64,000 nt of DNA from Nemertoderma westbladi (GCA_032718475.1 JAUCBJ010007281.1:1-64000), one strand, 5' to 3'; positions 25,001-37,305 are shown, counted from the stretch's first letter. A program made the numbers and translations. Notes: a model not told the origin generated them from the letters alone.

Positions 25001-26470
25001 TTACAACTGAGTACTTTATATCCAACTGAATACTTTATTTACAACTGAGAACTTTATTTACAACTGAATACTTTCTTTACAACTGAGTACTTTATTTACA
25101 ACTGAATACTTTATTTACAACTGAGTACTTTATTTACAACTGAATACTTTATTTACAACTGAGTACTTCATTTCCAACCGAATAATTTATTTACAACTGA
25201 GTACTTTATTTACATCTGAGTACTTTATTTACAACTGAATAATTTATTTACAACTGAGTACTTTATTTTACAACTGAGTACTTTATTTACAACTGAATAC
25301 TTTATTTACAACTGAGTACTTTATTTACAACTGAGTACTTTATTTACAACTGAGTACTTTATTTACATCCGAGTACTTTATTTACAACTAAGTACTTTAT
25401 TTACAACTGAGTACTTTATTTACAACTGAGTACTTTATTTACAACTGAGTACTTTATTTACAACTGAGTACTTTATTTCCAACTGAATACTTTATTTACA
25501 ACTGAGTACTTTATTTACAACTGAATAATTTATTTACAACTGAATAATTTATTTACAACTGAGTACTTTATTTACAACTGAATACTTTATTTACAACTGA
25601 GTACTTTATTTACAACTGAGTACTTTATTTACAACTGAGTACTTTATTTACAACTGAATACTTTATTTACAACTGAGAACTTGATTTCCAACTGAGTACT
25701 TTATTTACAACTGAGTACTTTATTTACATCTGAGTACTTTATTTACAACTGAGTACTTTATTTACAACTGAGTACTTTATTTACAACTGAGTACTTTATT
25801 TACAACAGAGTACTTTATTTACAAGTGAGTACTTTAATTACATCTGAGTACTTTATTTACAACTGAGTACTTTATTTACAACTGAATACTTTATTTCCAA
25901 CTGAGTACTTTATTTACAACTGAGTACTTTATTTACAACTGAATACTTTATTTACAACTGAGTACTTTATTTACAACTGAGTACTTTATTTACAACTGAG
26001 TACTTTATTTACAACTGAGTACTTTATTTACAACTGAGTACTTTATTTACATCCGAGTACTTTATTTACATCTAAGTACTTTATTTCCAACTGAGTACTT
26101 TATTTACAACTGAGTACTTTATTTACAACTGAGTACTTTATTTACAACTGAGTACTTTATATCCAACTGAATACTTTATTTACAACTGAGTACTTTATTT
26201 ACAACTGAATACTTTCTTTACAACTGAGTACTTTATTTACAACTGAATACTTTATTTACAACTGAATACTTTATTTACAACTGAGTACTTCATTTCCAAC
26301 TGAATAATTTATTTACAACTGAGTACTTTATTTACAACTGAGTACTTTATTTACAACTGAGTACTTTATTTACATCTAAGTACTTTATTTCCAACTGAGT
26401 ACTTTATTTACAACTGAGTACTTTATTTACAACTGAGTACTTTATTTACTACTGAGTACTTTATATCCAA
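22081..26470. repeat. Tandem supra-units of about 1.83-1.92 kb within the satellite
   Basis: Two independent rare variants keep the same spacing. GTACTTTAATTACATCTG starts at 22081, 24003 and 25829. TTTACTACTGAG starts at 22697, 24619 and 26445. The steps are 1,922 and 1,826 bp for both markers, so a block of about 92-96 monomers has been copied in tandem, with about 96 bp lost in one copy. Steps of 3,024-3,025 bp occur from 19672 to 22697 and from 25829 to 28853. Confidence 0.8.
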
Positions 26471-29400
26471 CTGAATACTTTATTTACAACTGAGTACTTT
26501 ATTTACAACTGAATACTTTCTTTACAACTGAGTACTTTATTTACAACTGAATACTTTATTTACAACTGAGTACTTTATTTACAACTGAATACTTTATTTA
26601 CAACTGAGTACTTCATTTCCAACTGAATAATTTATTTACAACTGAGTACTTTATTTACATCTGAGTACTTTATTTACAACTGAATAATTTATTTACAACT
26701 GAGTACTTTATTTTACAACTGAGTACTTTATTTACAACTGAATACTTTATTTACAACTGAGTACTTTATTTACAACTGAGTACTTTATTTACAACTGAGT
26801 ACTTTATTTACATCCGAGTACTTTATTTACAACTGAGTACTTTATATCCAACTGAATACTTTATTTACAACTGAGAACTTTATTTACAACTGAATACTTT
26901 CTTTACAACTGAGTACTTTATTTACAACTGAATACTTTATTTACAACTGAGTACTTTATTTACAACTGAATACTTTATTTACAACTGAGTACTTCATTTC
27001 CAACCGAATAATTTATTTACAACTGAGTACTTTATTTACATCTGAGTACTTTATTTACAACTGAATAATTTATTTACAACTGAGTACTTTATTTTACAAC
27101 TGAGTACTTTATTTACAACTGAATACTTTATTTACAACTGAGTACTTTATTTACAACTGAGTACTTTATTTACAACTGAGTACTTTATTTACATCCGAGT
27201 ACTTTATTTACAACTAAGTACTTTATTTACAACTGAGTACTTTATTTACAACTGAGTACTTTATTTACAACTGAGTACTTTATTTACAACTGAGTACTTT
27301 ATTTCCAACTGAATACTTTATTTACAACTGAGTACTTTATTTACAACTGAATAATTTATTTACAACTGAATAATTTATTTACAACTGAGTACTTTATTTA
27401 CAACTGAATACTTTATTTACAACTGAGTACTTTATTTACAACTGAGTACTTTATTTACAACTGAGTACTTTATTTACAACTGAGTACTTTATTTACAACT
27501 GAGTACTTTTTTTACAACTGAGTACTTTATTTACAACTGAATAATTTATTTACAACTGAGTACTTTATTTACAACTGAATAATTTATTTACAACTGAGTA
27601 CTTTATTTACAACTGAATAATTTATTTACAACTGAGTACTTTATTTACAACTGAGTACTTTATTTACAACTGAATAATTTATTTACAACTGAGTACTTTA
27701 TTTACAACTGAATACTTTATTTACAACTGAGTACTTTATTTACAACTGAATAATTTATTTACAACTGAGTACTTTATTTACAACTGAATAATTTATTTAC
27801 AACTGAGTACTTTATTTACAACTGAGTACTTTTTTTTACAACTGAGTACTTTATTTACAACTGAATAATTTATTTACAACTGAGTACTTGATTTACAACT
27901 GAATACTTTATTTACAACTGAGTACTTTATTTACAACTGAGTACTTTATTTACAACTGAGTACTTTATTTACAACTGAGTACTTTATTTACAACTGAGTA
28001 CTTTATTTACATCCGAGTACTTTATTTACATCTAAGTACTTTATTTCCAACTGAGTACTTTATTTACAACTGAGTACTTTATTTACAACTGAGTACTTTA
28101 TTTACAACTGAGTACTTTATATCCAACTGAATACTTTATTTACAACTGAGTACTTTATTTACAACTGAATACTTTCTTTACAACTGAGTACTTTATTTAC
28201 AACTGAATACTTTATTTACAACTGAGTACTTTATTTACAACTGAATACTTTATTTACAACTGAGTACTTAATTTCCAACTGAATAATTTATTTACAACTG
28301 AGTACTTTATTTACATCTGAGTACTTTATTTACAATTGAGTACTTTATTTCCAACTGAGTACTTTATTTACAACTGAGTACTTTATTTACAACTGAGTAC
28401 TTTATTTACAACTGATTACTTTATTTACAACTGAATACTTTCTTTAAAACTGAGTACTTTATTTACAACTGAATACTTTATTTACAACTGAGTACTTTAT
28501 TTACAACTGAATACTTTATTTACAACTGAGTACTTCATTTCCAACTGAATAGTTTATTTACAACTGAGTACTTTATTTACATCTGAGTACTTTATTTACA
28601 ATTGAGTACTTTATTTACAACTGAGTACTTTATTTACAACTGAGTACTTTATTTACAACTGAGTACTTTATTTACAACTGAATACTTTATTTACAACTGA
28701 GAACTTGATTTCCAACTGAGTACTTTATTTACAACTGAGTACTTTATTTACATCTGAGTACTTTATTTACAACTGAGTACTTTATTTACAACTGAGTACT
28801 TTATTTACAACTGAGTACTTTATTTACAACAGAGTACTTTATTTACAAGTGAGTACTTTAATTACATCTGAGTACTTTATTTACAACTGAGTACTTTATT
28901 TACAACTGAATACTTTATTTCCAACTGAGTACTTTATTTACAACTGAGTACTTTATTTACAATTGAGTACTTTATTTACAACTGAGTACTTTATTTACAA
29001 CTGAGTACTTTATTTACAACTGAGTACTTTATTTACAACTGAATACTTTATTTACAATTGAGTACTTTATTTACAACTGAGTACTTTATTTACAACTGAG
29101 TACTTTATTTACAACTGAGTACTTTATTTACAACTGAGTACTTTATTTACAACTGAATACTTTCTTTACAACTGAGTACTTTATTTACAACTGAATACTT
29201 TATTTACAACTGAGTACTTTATTTACAACTGAATACTTTATTTACAACTGAGTACTTCATTTCCAACTGAATAATTTATTTACAACTGAGTACTTTATTT
29301 ACATCTGAGTACTTTATTTACAATTGAGTACTTTATTTACAACTGAGTACTTTATTTACAACTGAGTACTTTATTTACAACTGAGTACTTTATTTACAAC

Positions 29401-30400
29401 TGAATACTTTATTTACAACTGAGTACTTGATTTCCAACTGAGTACTTTATTTACAACTGAGTACTTTATTTACATCTGAGTACTTTATTTACAACTGAGT
29501 ACTTTATTTACAACTGAGTACTTTATTTACAACTGAGTACTTTATTTACAACTGAGTACTTTATTTACAACAGAGTACTTTATTTACAACTGAGTACTTT
29601 AATTACATCTGAGTACTTTATTTACAACTGAGTACTTTATTTACAACTGAATACTTTATTTCCAACTGAGTACTTTATTTACAACTGAGTACTTTATTTA
29701 CAATTGAGTACTTTATTTACAACTGAGTACTTTATTTACAACTGAGTACTTTATTTACAACTGAGTACTTTATTTACAACTGAATACTTTATTTACAACT
29801 GAGTACTTCATTTCCAACTGAGTACTTTATTTACAACTGAGTACTTTGTTTACATCTGAGTACTTTATTTACAACTGAGTACTTTATTTACAACTGAGTA
29901 CTTTATTTACAACTGAGTACTTTATTTACAACTGAGTACTTTATTTACAACAGAGTACTTTATTTACAACTGAGTACTTTATTTACATCTGAGTACTTTA
30001 TTTACAACTGAGTACTTTATTTACAACTGAGTACTTTATTTACAACTGAGTACTTTATTTACAACTGAGTACTTTATTTACAACTGAGTACTTTATTTAC
30101 AACAGAGTACTTTATTTACAACTGAGTACTTTATTTACATCTGAGTACTTTATTTACAACTGAGTACTTTATTTACAACTGAGTACTTTATTTACAACTG
30201 AATACTTTATTTATAACTGAGTACTTTATTTACAAATGAGTACTTTATTTACAACTGAGTACTTTATTAACAACTGAGTACTTTATTTACAACTGAGTAC
30301 TTTATTTACAACTGAGTACTTTATTTACAACTGAGTACTTTATTTACAACTGAATACTTTATTTACCACTGAGTGCATTATTTACAACTGAGTTTTATTA

Positions 30401-30955
30401 TAATATTATTTATATATTACATAATATTACATAATATAATATTTAATTATTTTATAATATTATTTATTAATATCAAATTAATTTTTAGTAACTCATCCTC
30501 GTGCTTCCTTTAATAAAATAATTATCTAATCTGTTGGGGAAAACTATTTATTCCTCACGATCGTCACGAATGTGATTTTGGTTATATTAGGCCTTCGAGC
30601 GATTTTGGTTATATAGATAGAGTAAAAATATAACGAGAGGCGGAAGTGCAACGAACTAGGTTTACCCAAATTGATTATGTTATTTATTCATTAATTGCTG
30701 TATTGAATCACGCCACGTTCGCTTAATAAGCGATATAATATAAGGACAAGCTTGATTAAAACTATATTTTTAATCACGCTCCCACGCTCACTATATCCAC
30801 TAATATCCACAGTAGAAGTAATGTTGTATACGTACAGCGACGGGAGGCCTAATCTTGTTAAATATTTTCGGGCTTATTATTAACCCTCCGGTCATGACTT
30901 CATTCCAGATAGACATCCACTGTTCGAATCTAGTTATACTATATTTAATACAATT
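30401..30955. other. AT-rich border and spacer after the satellite
   Basis: 30400-30480 is built of ATAATATT and TTATATATTAC words with no phase to the 20-bp monomer. The remainder is single-copy-like and shows no gene that I can support. Confidence 0.5.
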
Positions 30956-31107
30956 TAATAATTTCAGAGGAGGAAGTTCGAATAGGTATAAGTAATATGA
31001 AAGCTGGCAAGTCGGCTGGCCCTGATAACATTCTACCAGAATTCGTAAAGTGTGGGCAGTCAACATTACTACCTGTACTTACTGCCGTTTTTAACTCAGT
31101 GTTGTAC
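30956..31107 (+). pseudogene. LINE-C (CR1/L2-like) RT, 5' part before the Kolobok insertion
   Basis: The frame reads EEEVRIGISNMKAGKSAGPDNILPEF, the classic opening of a CR1/L2-like RT domain, and continues to LTAVFNSVLYL, where it is cut by the transposon at 31112. The stretch just before 30950 is closed by stops, so the element is 5' truncated and lacks an endonuclease. Joining this part to 34110 through a single TTAA restores the expected spacing FNSVL-x5-FP-x2-W, showing that the LINE was uninterrupted here before the insertion. Confidence 0.8.
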
Positions 31108-31551
31108 TTAAGGGGGGGGGGGGGTATAATAATTGGGGTCAAAAAATATAAAAAAAATTTTATACCCGTTTCTTGTAGCAAATTTTATGGAGATTTCAAA
31201 TCTGTAAACAGTTTATTTCTAGCTTGTCTAGTTTTCGAGTTATGGCTCATTATATAGACACGCATCCTGAAAATTATTTGAAAAAAATGACAAAAATTAA
31301 CAAAATTTCCGGCTTGTTGCACTGAAATCATTGTATTGGCTAATAATTTATTACAGGTTGGAATGTATTTTAGCGGGAAGTTTAAAACGATAATCTGCAC
31401 ATTGTTATGTTTTAGTTACTAACTGTATGCTGTATTGGTGTTTCAATCAATGCAATCAGCAGTTTTGACGGACACAGACTATAGAGCGTCCTCCATCTTC
31501 GAATCGAAAATTGTACATACATCGTTGACGATATAATTTTTATAATACAGT

Positions 31552-33255
31552 ATGCCACGAATAACTCAACAACGGAAAGCAGGATTTCGAGGAACCAAGA
31601 AACAAGATACCGGTACATTGAACCTCGCGCATATGAAATCGATTTCAGTACCGGTACCGGTAGTGCCAAAAGATCGAGAACCGTCGCTAATAGCATCGAA
31701 TCTGAATGTCCTACCCTCAGATGGAAAGTTGGAGGGATATAACGTTGTAGCAACGCAAATAATAAAGAAACTGATAATGGAGAAACATGATGATAAGCAA
31801 TGTGACGGTACAGTAGTGATAAATGAGTCACATTGTGGTTATAGTACCAATTTTGAGGGAAAATGTTCACGTTGTGATTGGCAATATTCTACTTTCACGA
31901 GCGACCAAGTTTCTCGAACTGAACCTCGTCCTGGAAGAAAAACAGCGGATGTGAATCTTCGTGCAGTACTGGCTTGGCTTTGTGTTGGTGGGACCCATGG
32001 TGATGCAGAGACGTTTTCTAGAATAAGTCATTCTGTCACTATTCTGTCACTACCATCTCCTGTTGCGAAGAGAGCCTGGCAATTTCATGTCAACAAAATC
32101 TCGAAGGTCACGGAATCACTTGCACGAGGAAATGCAAATAATTGTGCAATGAAAGAGATTGACAGGGAAATATGTATATCTTTTGACGGTACATGGATGA
32201 AAAGAGGCCATCAATCACTTTATGGTGCCGCGTTTATCATATCCGAAAATACAGGACATGTCATTGATTTCGATGTTTGTTCAAAATACTGTAATATTTG
32301 TAGCCGCAACAAAGAAGAAGATGGCAATGCTGATCATGAGTGTAATATAAATTATTCAGGGTCCAGTTCAGGTATGGAACCTCATTTAGCTGTTAAACTA
32401 TTCAATAGATCCCTATCAAATAATGGTGTCATATATCAATCAATGGTATCGGATGGCGACAGCAGCGTTATGAAGAACATATTGGAGTCCGATCCTTACA
32501 GAGAGCAGAATGTAACAGTGCAGAAGAAAGAGTGCCTGAACCACGTTGCGAAGCGTCTATATACAGGTCTTTCCAATGCTCGCAAAACTCATAAACTTGG
32601 AGGCAAGGGAGGGTTGACTGATAGTCGATGTCACCAATTGCAGTCATATTACCGAAATACGATCGTGAAGAATATAGCAGATGTTGATATAGATAAACTC
32701 TCAGAGACTGAAAAATCAGTGCTCATAAGCACGATTAGAAGTGAAATCGTGGCTGCAACACATCACTATTGTGATTATGGAGATAATGTTGAGAAACAAC
32801 ATGAGTTATGCCCTGAAAATAAGTGGTGTAAATTCAAAAACAATGCTATAAGTTACAAAAATGTAACATTTATAAAAGAGGCAAACATGAAGTTTATTTT
32901 ACCTGTTTATGAACGCCTAACAACGAGCGAAATTCTGGAACGCTGTATCCCTGGCCTCACACAAAATCCGAACGAATCTCTGCATTCACGGCTATGGACT
33001 CGTCTATCTAAAGAAACGTTTGTGGGTCTAAGTACACTCATGTTTCATGTTTCGTATACTGTTTTAGTTCACAATCGGGGGTGTTCAGCAGAACAGATAA
33101 TTTTGAAGAAGCTTGGCCTTGAGGAAGATGATGGTGACCTTGCAGAACGAGCAAAGAAGGTCAACCTAAAACGTAAACAGAAAAGTACTGAACACAAACC
33201 ATCAAAGAAATGGCAAGCACCCGATCATAAGTCATATAAATCTGGGGCCTTTTAA
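31552..33255 (+). CDS. Kolobok/Mutator-like DDE transposase
   Basis: This intronless 567-residue protein catalyses cut-and-paste transposition of the element around it. The N-terminus is basic. A CSRCDW zinc-ribbon-like motif (C105/C108) and a NLRAVLAWLCVGGTHGDAETF segment (about 135-155) precede the catalytic domain. The DDE triad is probably D212 in ISFDGTWMKRG, D301 or D303 in SDGDSS, and E475 in NPNESLHSRLW. A CSKYCNIC-type cysteine cluster (about 243-250) follows the first catalytic motif, as expected for the domain called Mutator-like transposase in arthropod and cnidarian proteins. The C-terminus is Lys/Arg rich, a likely nuclear signal. The frame is open from ATG to stop with all motifs present, so the copy may be active. 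The first ATG lies 440 bp inside the left terminus. Confidence 0.88.
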   Translation: MPRITQQRKAGFRGTKKQDTGTLNLAHMKSISVPVPVVPKDREPSLIASNLNVLPSDGKLEGYNVVATQIIKKLIMEKHDDKQCDGTVVINESHCGYSTNFEGKCSRCDWQYSTFTSDQVSRTEPRPGRKTADVNLRAVLAWLCVGGTHGDAETFSRISHSVTILSLPSPVAKRAWQFHVNKISKVTESLARGNANNCAMKEIDREICISFDGTWMKRGHQSLYGAAFIISENTGHVIDFDVCSKYCNICSRNKEEDGNADHECNINYSGSSSGMEPHLAVKLFNRSLSNNGVIYQSMVSDGDSSVMKNILESDPYREQNVTVQKKECLNHVAKRLYTGLSNARKTHKLGGKGGLTDSRCHQLQSYYRNTIVKNIADVDIDKLSETEKSVLISTIRSEIVAATHHYCDYGDNVEKQHELCPENKWCKFKNNAISYKNVTFIKEANMKFILPVYERLTTSEILERCIPGLTQNPNESLHSRLWTRLSKETFVGLSTLMFHVSYTVLVHNRGCSAEQIILKKLGLEEDDGDLAERAKKVNLKRKQKSTEHKPSKKWQAPDHKSYKSGAF

Positions 33256-34090
33256 TTAACTTTTTAAATTTCATTTTAAATTTTTAAATTTAATTTTAAT
33301 TAATGAATATTAATATAGTGCCTAATTTGAATTATTATTTTTTATTGATTTCAGTTTTTTGTTCAAATTTTGTCAAAAAATTCACACCCTTTAACATGTC
33401 TTTTATATGAAATAATATGACCTTAAGATTAACATGCGATAATAATACAATTTTTGGAATCTACATAAAATTTGGAACTAGATGAAAAAAATTTTATTAG
33501 AATTCACTGAGTTTATCTCATTTAATCGAAATTTCAAAAATTTAACTTCATAATAAAATAAACAAACTTTAACTTTAAACCTGTTTTTCTCCAATTAGCA
33601 TTTTTCAAACGAAAAATGATAAGGCTCTGTCAAAAATGGCCCAAATGTGCTGATTTTTTGCATGATCGATGATTGTGGGGTCCTTTACAAAATGCATTGA
33701 CAAAATTTTGATATTTTTTTAAAAACTCAATTTTTTCGAAAAATTGGGCCAAATTTTTGAAATTTTGGTCATTTTTTGGACCAAAAATGTCCCTTTTGGT
33801 GCTTTTTGCTCTTCTCGACAAGATATCAAAATTTTGTCAATGCAAATCGTTTGGGACGTCCTACTGACTTTCTCACGTGAGTTTTGAAGTATTTGGATAA
33901 TTTGGCTAGAAGCCTTAGCATTTTTTTCATTTTTTGCCTTTTTGGCAAAATTTTGGCGAAAAAATAAAATTTTTGAAAAATTTTGAATTTTTCCAAAATT
34001 TTAATTCCTTAGTCACAAAACTCAAAATATGACTCCTAGCAAAAAAATAATTTTAGATGCATCTATAGAGCGTCCAAAATTTATGGTCTA
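33256..34090. other. T-rich non-coding 3' part of the Kolobok-like element
   Basis: After the transposase stop the element holds about 830 bp with no ORF of note. 33700-34000 is made of repeated AAAATTTTTGAAATTTTGG-like words in both orientations and could fold into long A/T hairpins. No second gene is visible. Confidence 0.6.
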
Positions 34091-34109
34091 TTATTATACC
34101 CCCCCTTAA

Positions 34110-35913
34110 GAATATTCCCTAAGCAGTGGTGCTCGGCAATCATTGGACCGATTTACAAGAAGAAGGGCTCTGTATTAGACCCTAGTAATTAATTATCGTG
34201 GTTTCTCTTTACTGAGTGTGGTGGGGAAGTTATTCACGTGGTTACTTAATTCCAGAATACAATGGTGGGCCGACTGCTTTGGGATTTTAGTGGACAGTCA
34301 AGGGGGTTTTCGGAAAGACTTTTGCACTTCTGATCACATATTTACTTTTAGCACTTTAATAAATCACTTTCTTTATTCCGGTAATTATAACAGATTATTC
34401 TGCACATTCGTCGACTTTCAAAAGGCTTTCGATTTAGTTAACCGATCAGCTCTCTGGCATAAACTTTTCAATCTTGGATTTTCTGGTCGAATTCTACAAG
34501 TTATTAAGAGTATGTATGCCGAAGTTAAATCTTGTGTCCGTTGGGGTGGAGTCTACCTACAGTGAGAGTTTCCCTTGTCTAGTTGGTGTTAGACAGGGTG
34601 AGTCATTGTCCCTATTGCTTTTTTCTTTATTTATCAATGACCTTGAGCTGGAGTTGATCCGCGGAGGTGCTCCTGGGATTGATCTTGGGACTTTTAAATT
34701 ATTTCTTCTTCTTTATGCTGACGATATCGTGTTGCTAAGCGACACAGATGTTGGTCTCCAGAAGGCTCTGGACATTCTGGGTAACTATAGTTCATTCTGG
34801 GGAATGAAAGTTAATCTAAGTAAATCCAAGGTTATGGTATTTCGTAAAGGCGGGCCTCTCCGTCGAAACGAACACTGGTTGTATAAGTGTAGCCCCCTGG
34901 AAGTAGTTTCTTCCTACTCTTACCTTGGTATTGTATTCACCCCATCTGGTAGCTTCACTCTTGCCCTGCAATCTCTTGCAGACAAAGCCAATAAAGCGTA
35001 TTTCACTCTCCTTAAGTATCTCAGACAGTACCCCAATTTATCATTTAAACTTAAGCTGCATCTGTTTAATTCTCTTATCCGTCCTATATTAATGTACTCC
35101 TGCGAAGTTTGGGGTTTTCATAATTCGGATGCTATTAATCGGATCGTTCTAAAATTTCTTAAATTTATACTCGGCGTCAAGACTTCGACACCCGATTTTA
35201 TGGTGTATGGTGAAACCGGTTATTTTCCGCACTCAATTTCCAGAAATCTTAGTATTATTAAGTATTGGATTCGTATTTTGAATCTCCCTAACTACCGTCT
35301 CGTTAAGAAGGCCTATCTTCTCCAACTTCATGACTGCTTGGTTTTCAGTTCAGATAACTGGGCCTCCAATGTTCGGGACCTTCTAGGATCCTTAGGCTTC
35401 CGGGGAATTTGGGACAACCAGTACGTAGAACACCAAACCCTATTCTTAGCAGAGCTCAGGACACGACTCCAAGATAATTATATCCAACAGTGGTGGTCAC
35501 TAGTGAGTTCTTCTCCCAAATCGCTGCTCTACGTTAAGTATTTGTTCCAGGAGGAATCCTACCTGAATGTTCTACACAGGTACCCCAGACTCTGTCGGTC
35601 GCTTGCGAGATTCCGTACATCATCTCACTCCCTAATGATCGAGCAAGGTAGGTGGAATAGCACACCCCGTAATGAACGTTAGTGCCCTGTCTGTATGTTT
35701 GCGGTTATTGAGGATGAATATCACTTTTTGCTAAAAGGCCCAGTCTATCAGGATCTCAGAGTAATTCATTTGTCTGCTCGTTACCACGGAAACCCCACAT
35801 TAAATAAATATAAAGACTTAGTAGGCTCAAACTCTATCGAAAAAATTAGATGTCTGGCAATTTTTTTGGCAAAGGCGTCTCAACGGCGCGATAAAATTTT
35901 ACAACCACATTAG
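34110..35913 (+). pseudogene. LINE-C (CR1/L2-like) RT, 3' part after the Kolobok insertion
   Basis: The sequence continues the RT from 31107: FPKQWCSAIIGPIYKKKGS, then NYRGFSLLSVVGKLF after a 4-bp TAAT duplication near 34187 that shifts the frame. Motif A FVDFQKAFD is near 34410, and a second frameshift lies near 34540. Motif B is GVRQGESLS and motif C is LYADD near 34715. The long C-terminal domain (PILMYSCEVWGF) ends in an R-x3-R...CPVC...EDEYHFLLKGP-type motif. A stop at 35680-35682 falls just before CPVC, where functional relatives read through. Three lesions plus the transposon make it a pseudogene. CR1/L2-like placement rests on the VRQGE/NDLE motifs and the C-terminal Cys motif. Confidence 0.82.
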
Positions 35914-36774
35914 AACGCGGTTTCGGGTAACTTTTTCAGTTGTTTTATATTTATGTGTTCATGTTCTATGTACATTACTTTATAAATTACAATACGTGCA
36001 TATCTTTACCGTACTGCTGACACTGGTTTACCGGTCTTACATTCTTTAGTATTTTCTTCAGTTTGTTTACTTGTAAAATCTAACAATAATGGCTCCATTT
36101 GAGCATGTTGTGGTAATAAACAGAAATTGAATTATTAAGTTTGGTTGCTTCAATTAATTTCAATCTGGTGATTTTTATAAAATGTAGAGCTATTGAGTTT
36201 TATCATATCTACTGTAATATAGTGATAATTGATTTTTTACGACATACTGACTAACAGGGGGTTGTTATGTATATATTAACTTAAAGGAAGAACAGGAGTC
36301 TTACACCCCCGCCCCAATAAAAATATAGAATCAGGACATTTAGCACAAAATATACTTATCGACTGTAATATAGTGTCTTACTTCGGTTGATCCCCAAAAC
36401 CCATTATGTTATACACATCTTACTGAATTCGAGTGGAATAGTAGAGAACGTTTTAACTCCATACTTCTTACTTACTCGGACTGAGAATGTTAAAATGCCT
36501 AGGTAATCGTTTTTATTAGTAGGTAATCGTCCGAATATTTAGTAAGTAAGAAATAGACTTGAATTTCTTACGTTTTCTTAGATAAATGATATTTGTGCTA
36601 TTCGTAAGAAAATCGAAGTAATACAGTATTGCAGTATTTATTTAGTATCTACGTAAAAAATCTTAATAGTTATTAATAGTTACAAATATATAGTTACTAA
36701 TAATAATAGTTACTATTTGGATTGAATATTATGTAATCTGCCTGCTTGTTTTTCTTACTGCCTTTGCAGTACTC
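35914..36774. other. Non-coding spacer
   Basis: The first part is probably the 3' UTR of LINE-C. The remainder contains ACTTACT/AGTAAG-rich stretches at 36450-36560 and short TAATAGTTAC repeats near 36660-36710. No gene is supported. Confidence 0.5.
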
Positions 36775-37147
36775 TACACCGGATTACAATGCACACATCT
36801 CCAACCAGACACTATATAACATTGGAGGTGTCTCATTGGTTCCCCCAAGCTTGACACTAGTACAAAATCGCCTCCGCTTAGCAGGACATTGCTTTCGCCG
36901 TGAGGACCAGCCAGTGCATAATCTTGTGCTTTGGCAGCCTCATGGAGTGAATAAGCATGGTGACAGCCCATGACTTTCTTGAGACGCATCTTAAAGGACA
37001 CTGGCCTTGAAGATGCGGATGATCTAGCAAATGTCATGGGTGATAGGGAGTTGTGGCGGCGCAATTTTGTCGACAAGCCGGCACAGCATTCTTAAAAATG
37101 CAGCTGCAATGCAGCATGCCGATCCTGTAGTAGTCATAGTACACCGG
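36775..37147 (+). mobile_element. LINE-A copy 2: 357-bp 5'-truncated insertion with 8-bp target duplication
   Basis: 36783-37139 matches the last part of LINE-A (from ...YNAHISNQTLYNIGG to ...NFVDKPAQHS), then the hairpin tail and TAG triplets. TACACCGG occurs immediately before (36775-36782) and after (37140-37147), a clear target-site duplication from target-primed insertion. A one-base deletion near 36960 breaks the frame (GVNKHG then a shift). Non-functional. Confidence 0.88.
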
Positions 37148-37305
37148 CTTACCGGTAGAGTGACACTCTGCGGCTGCGCTATGGAGTAGACCGCGTAGGA
37201 AGTGCCTACCAGGAGCGCGTTTGGGAGCAGGTGACGAGATGACAAACTACGGGGTTTCTATTTATAAAATGGAAGTACCCGGGCATGTTAGGGATCACTA
37301 TAGGG

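Larger units (their letters stand above)
9761..30400. repeat. Giant 20-bp satellite array (about 1,030 copies)
   Basis: The array is continuous for about 20.6 kb with monomer CAACTGAGTACTTTATTTA in a 20-bp period (consensus ACTGAGTACTTTATTTACAA, 25% G+C). The main monomer variants are GAGTAC, GAATAC and GAATAA, often alternating so that a 40-bp dimer appears. Rarer variants carry CTTTATATCC, CTTTCTTTAC, CTTCATTTCC, ACATCTGAG or ACATCCGAG. Some monomers are 19 or 21 bp. There are no ORFs because 20 is not a multiple of three and each frame meets TGA or TAA. Most units contain the palindrome AGTACT. Rare variants recur at large fixed spacings, giving higher-order structure. The left end abuts Gypsy coding DNA; the right end fades into AT-rich DNA at about 30,400. 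Function is unknown; heterochromatin or centromere-type satellite is possible but not shown. Confidence 0.97.
31108..34109 (+). mobile_element. Kolobok-like DNA transposon with TTAA target duplication (element body 31112-34105)
   Basis: TTAA is present once on each side (31108-31111 and 34106-34109). The 2,994-bp body begins with 13 G followed by TATAATAAT and ends with its inverse, ATTATTATA followed by 7 C, giving inverted termini of about 16 bp plus the homopolymer. It carries one long transposase ORF (31552-33255). TTAA duplications, G-rich (purine) termini and this transposase type agree with my recollection of the Kolobok superfamily. piggyBac also uses TTAA, but its transposase is unrelated. 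The insertion splits a LINE RT gene exactly at a TTAA in frame, so the pre-insertion site can be recognised. Confidence 0.85.

Noticed and set aside
9761-30400. Possibility that the array is a CRISPR locus
   Set aside because: The repeats are directly tandem at 20 bp with no unique spacers, no cas genes are present, and the setting is animal DNA.
30905-30930. GTTCGAATC resembling a tRNA B-box
   Set aside because: No acceptor stem, A-box or anticodon arm can be drawn around it.
31412-31870. 152-residue minus-strand frame
   Set aside because: It lies opposite the transposase coding sequence, lacks any family feature, and is a shadow frame.
31108-34109. piggyBac assignment because of TTAA
   Set aside because: The transposase motifs (SFDGTW, SDGDSS, NPNESLHSRLW) are of the Mutator-like/Kolobok type, and the termini are G-runs, not the CCY expected for piggyBac.
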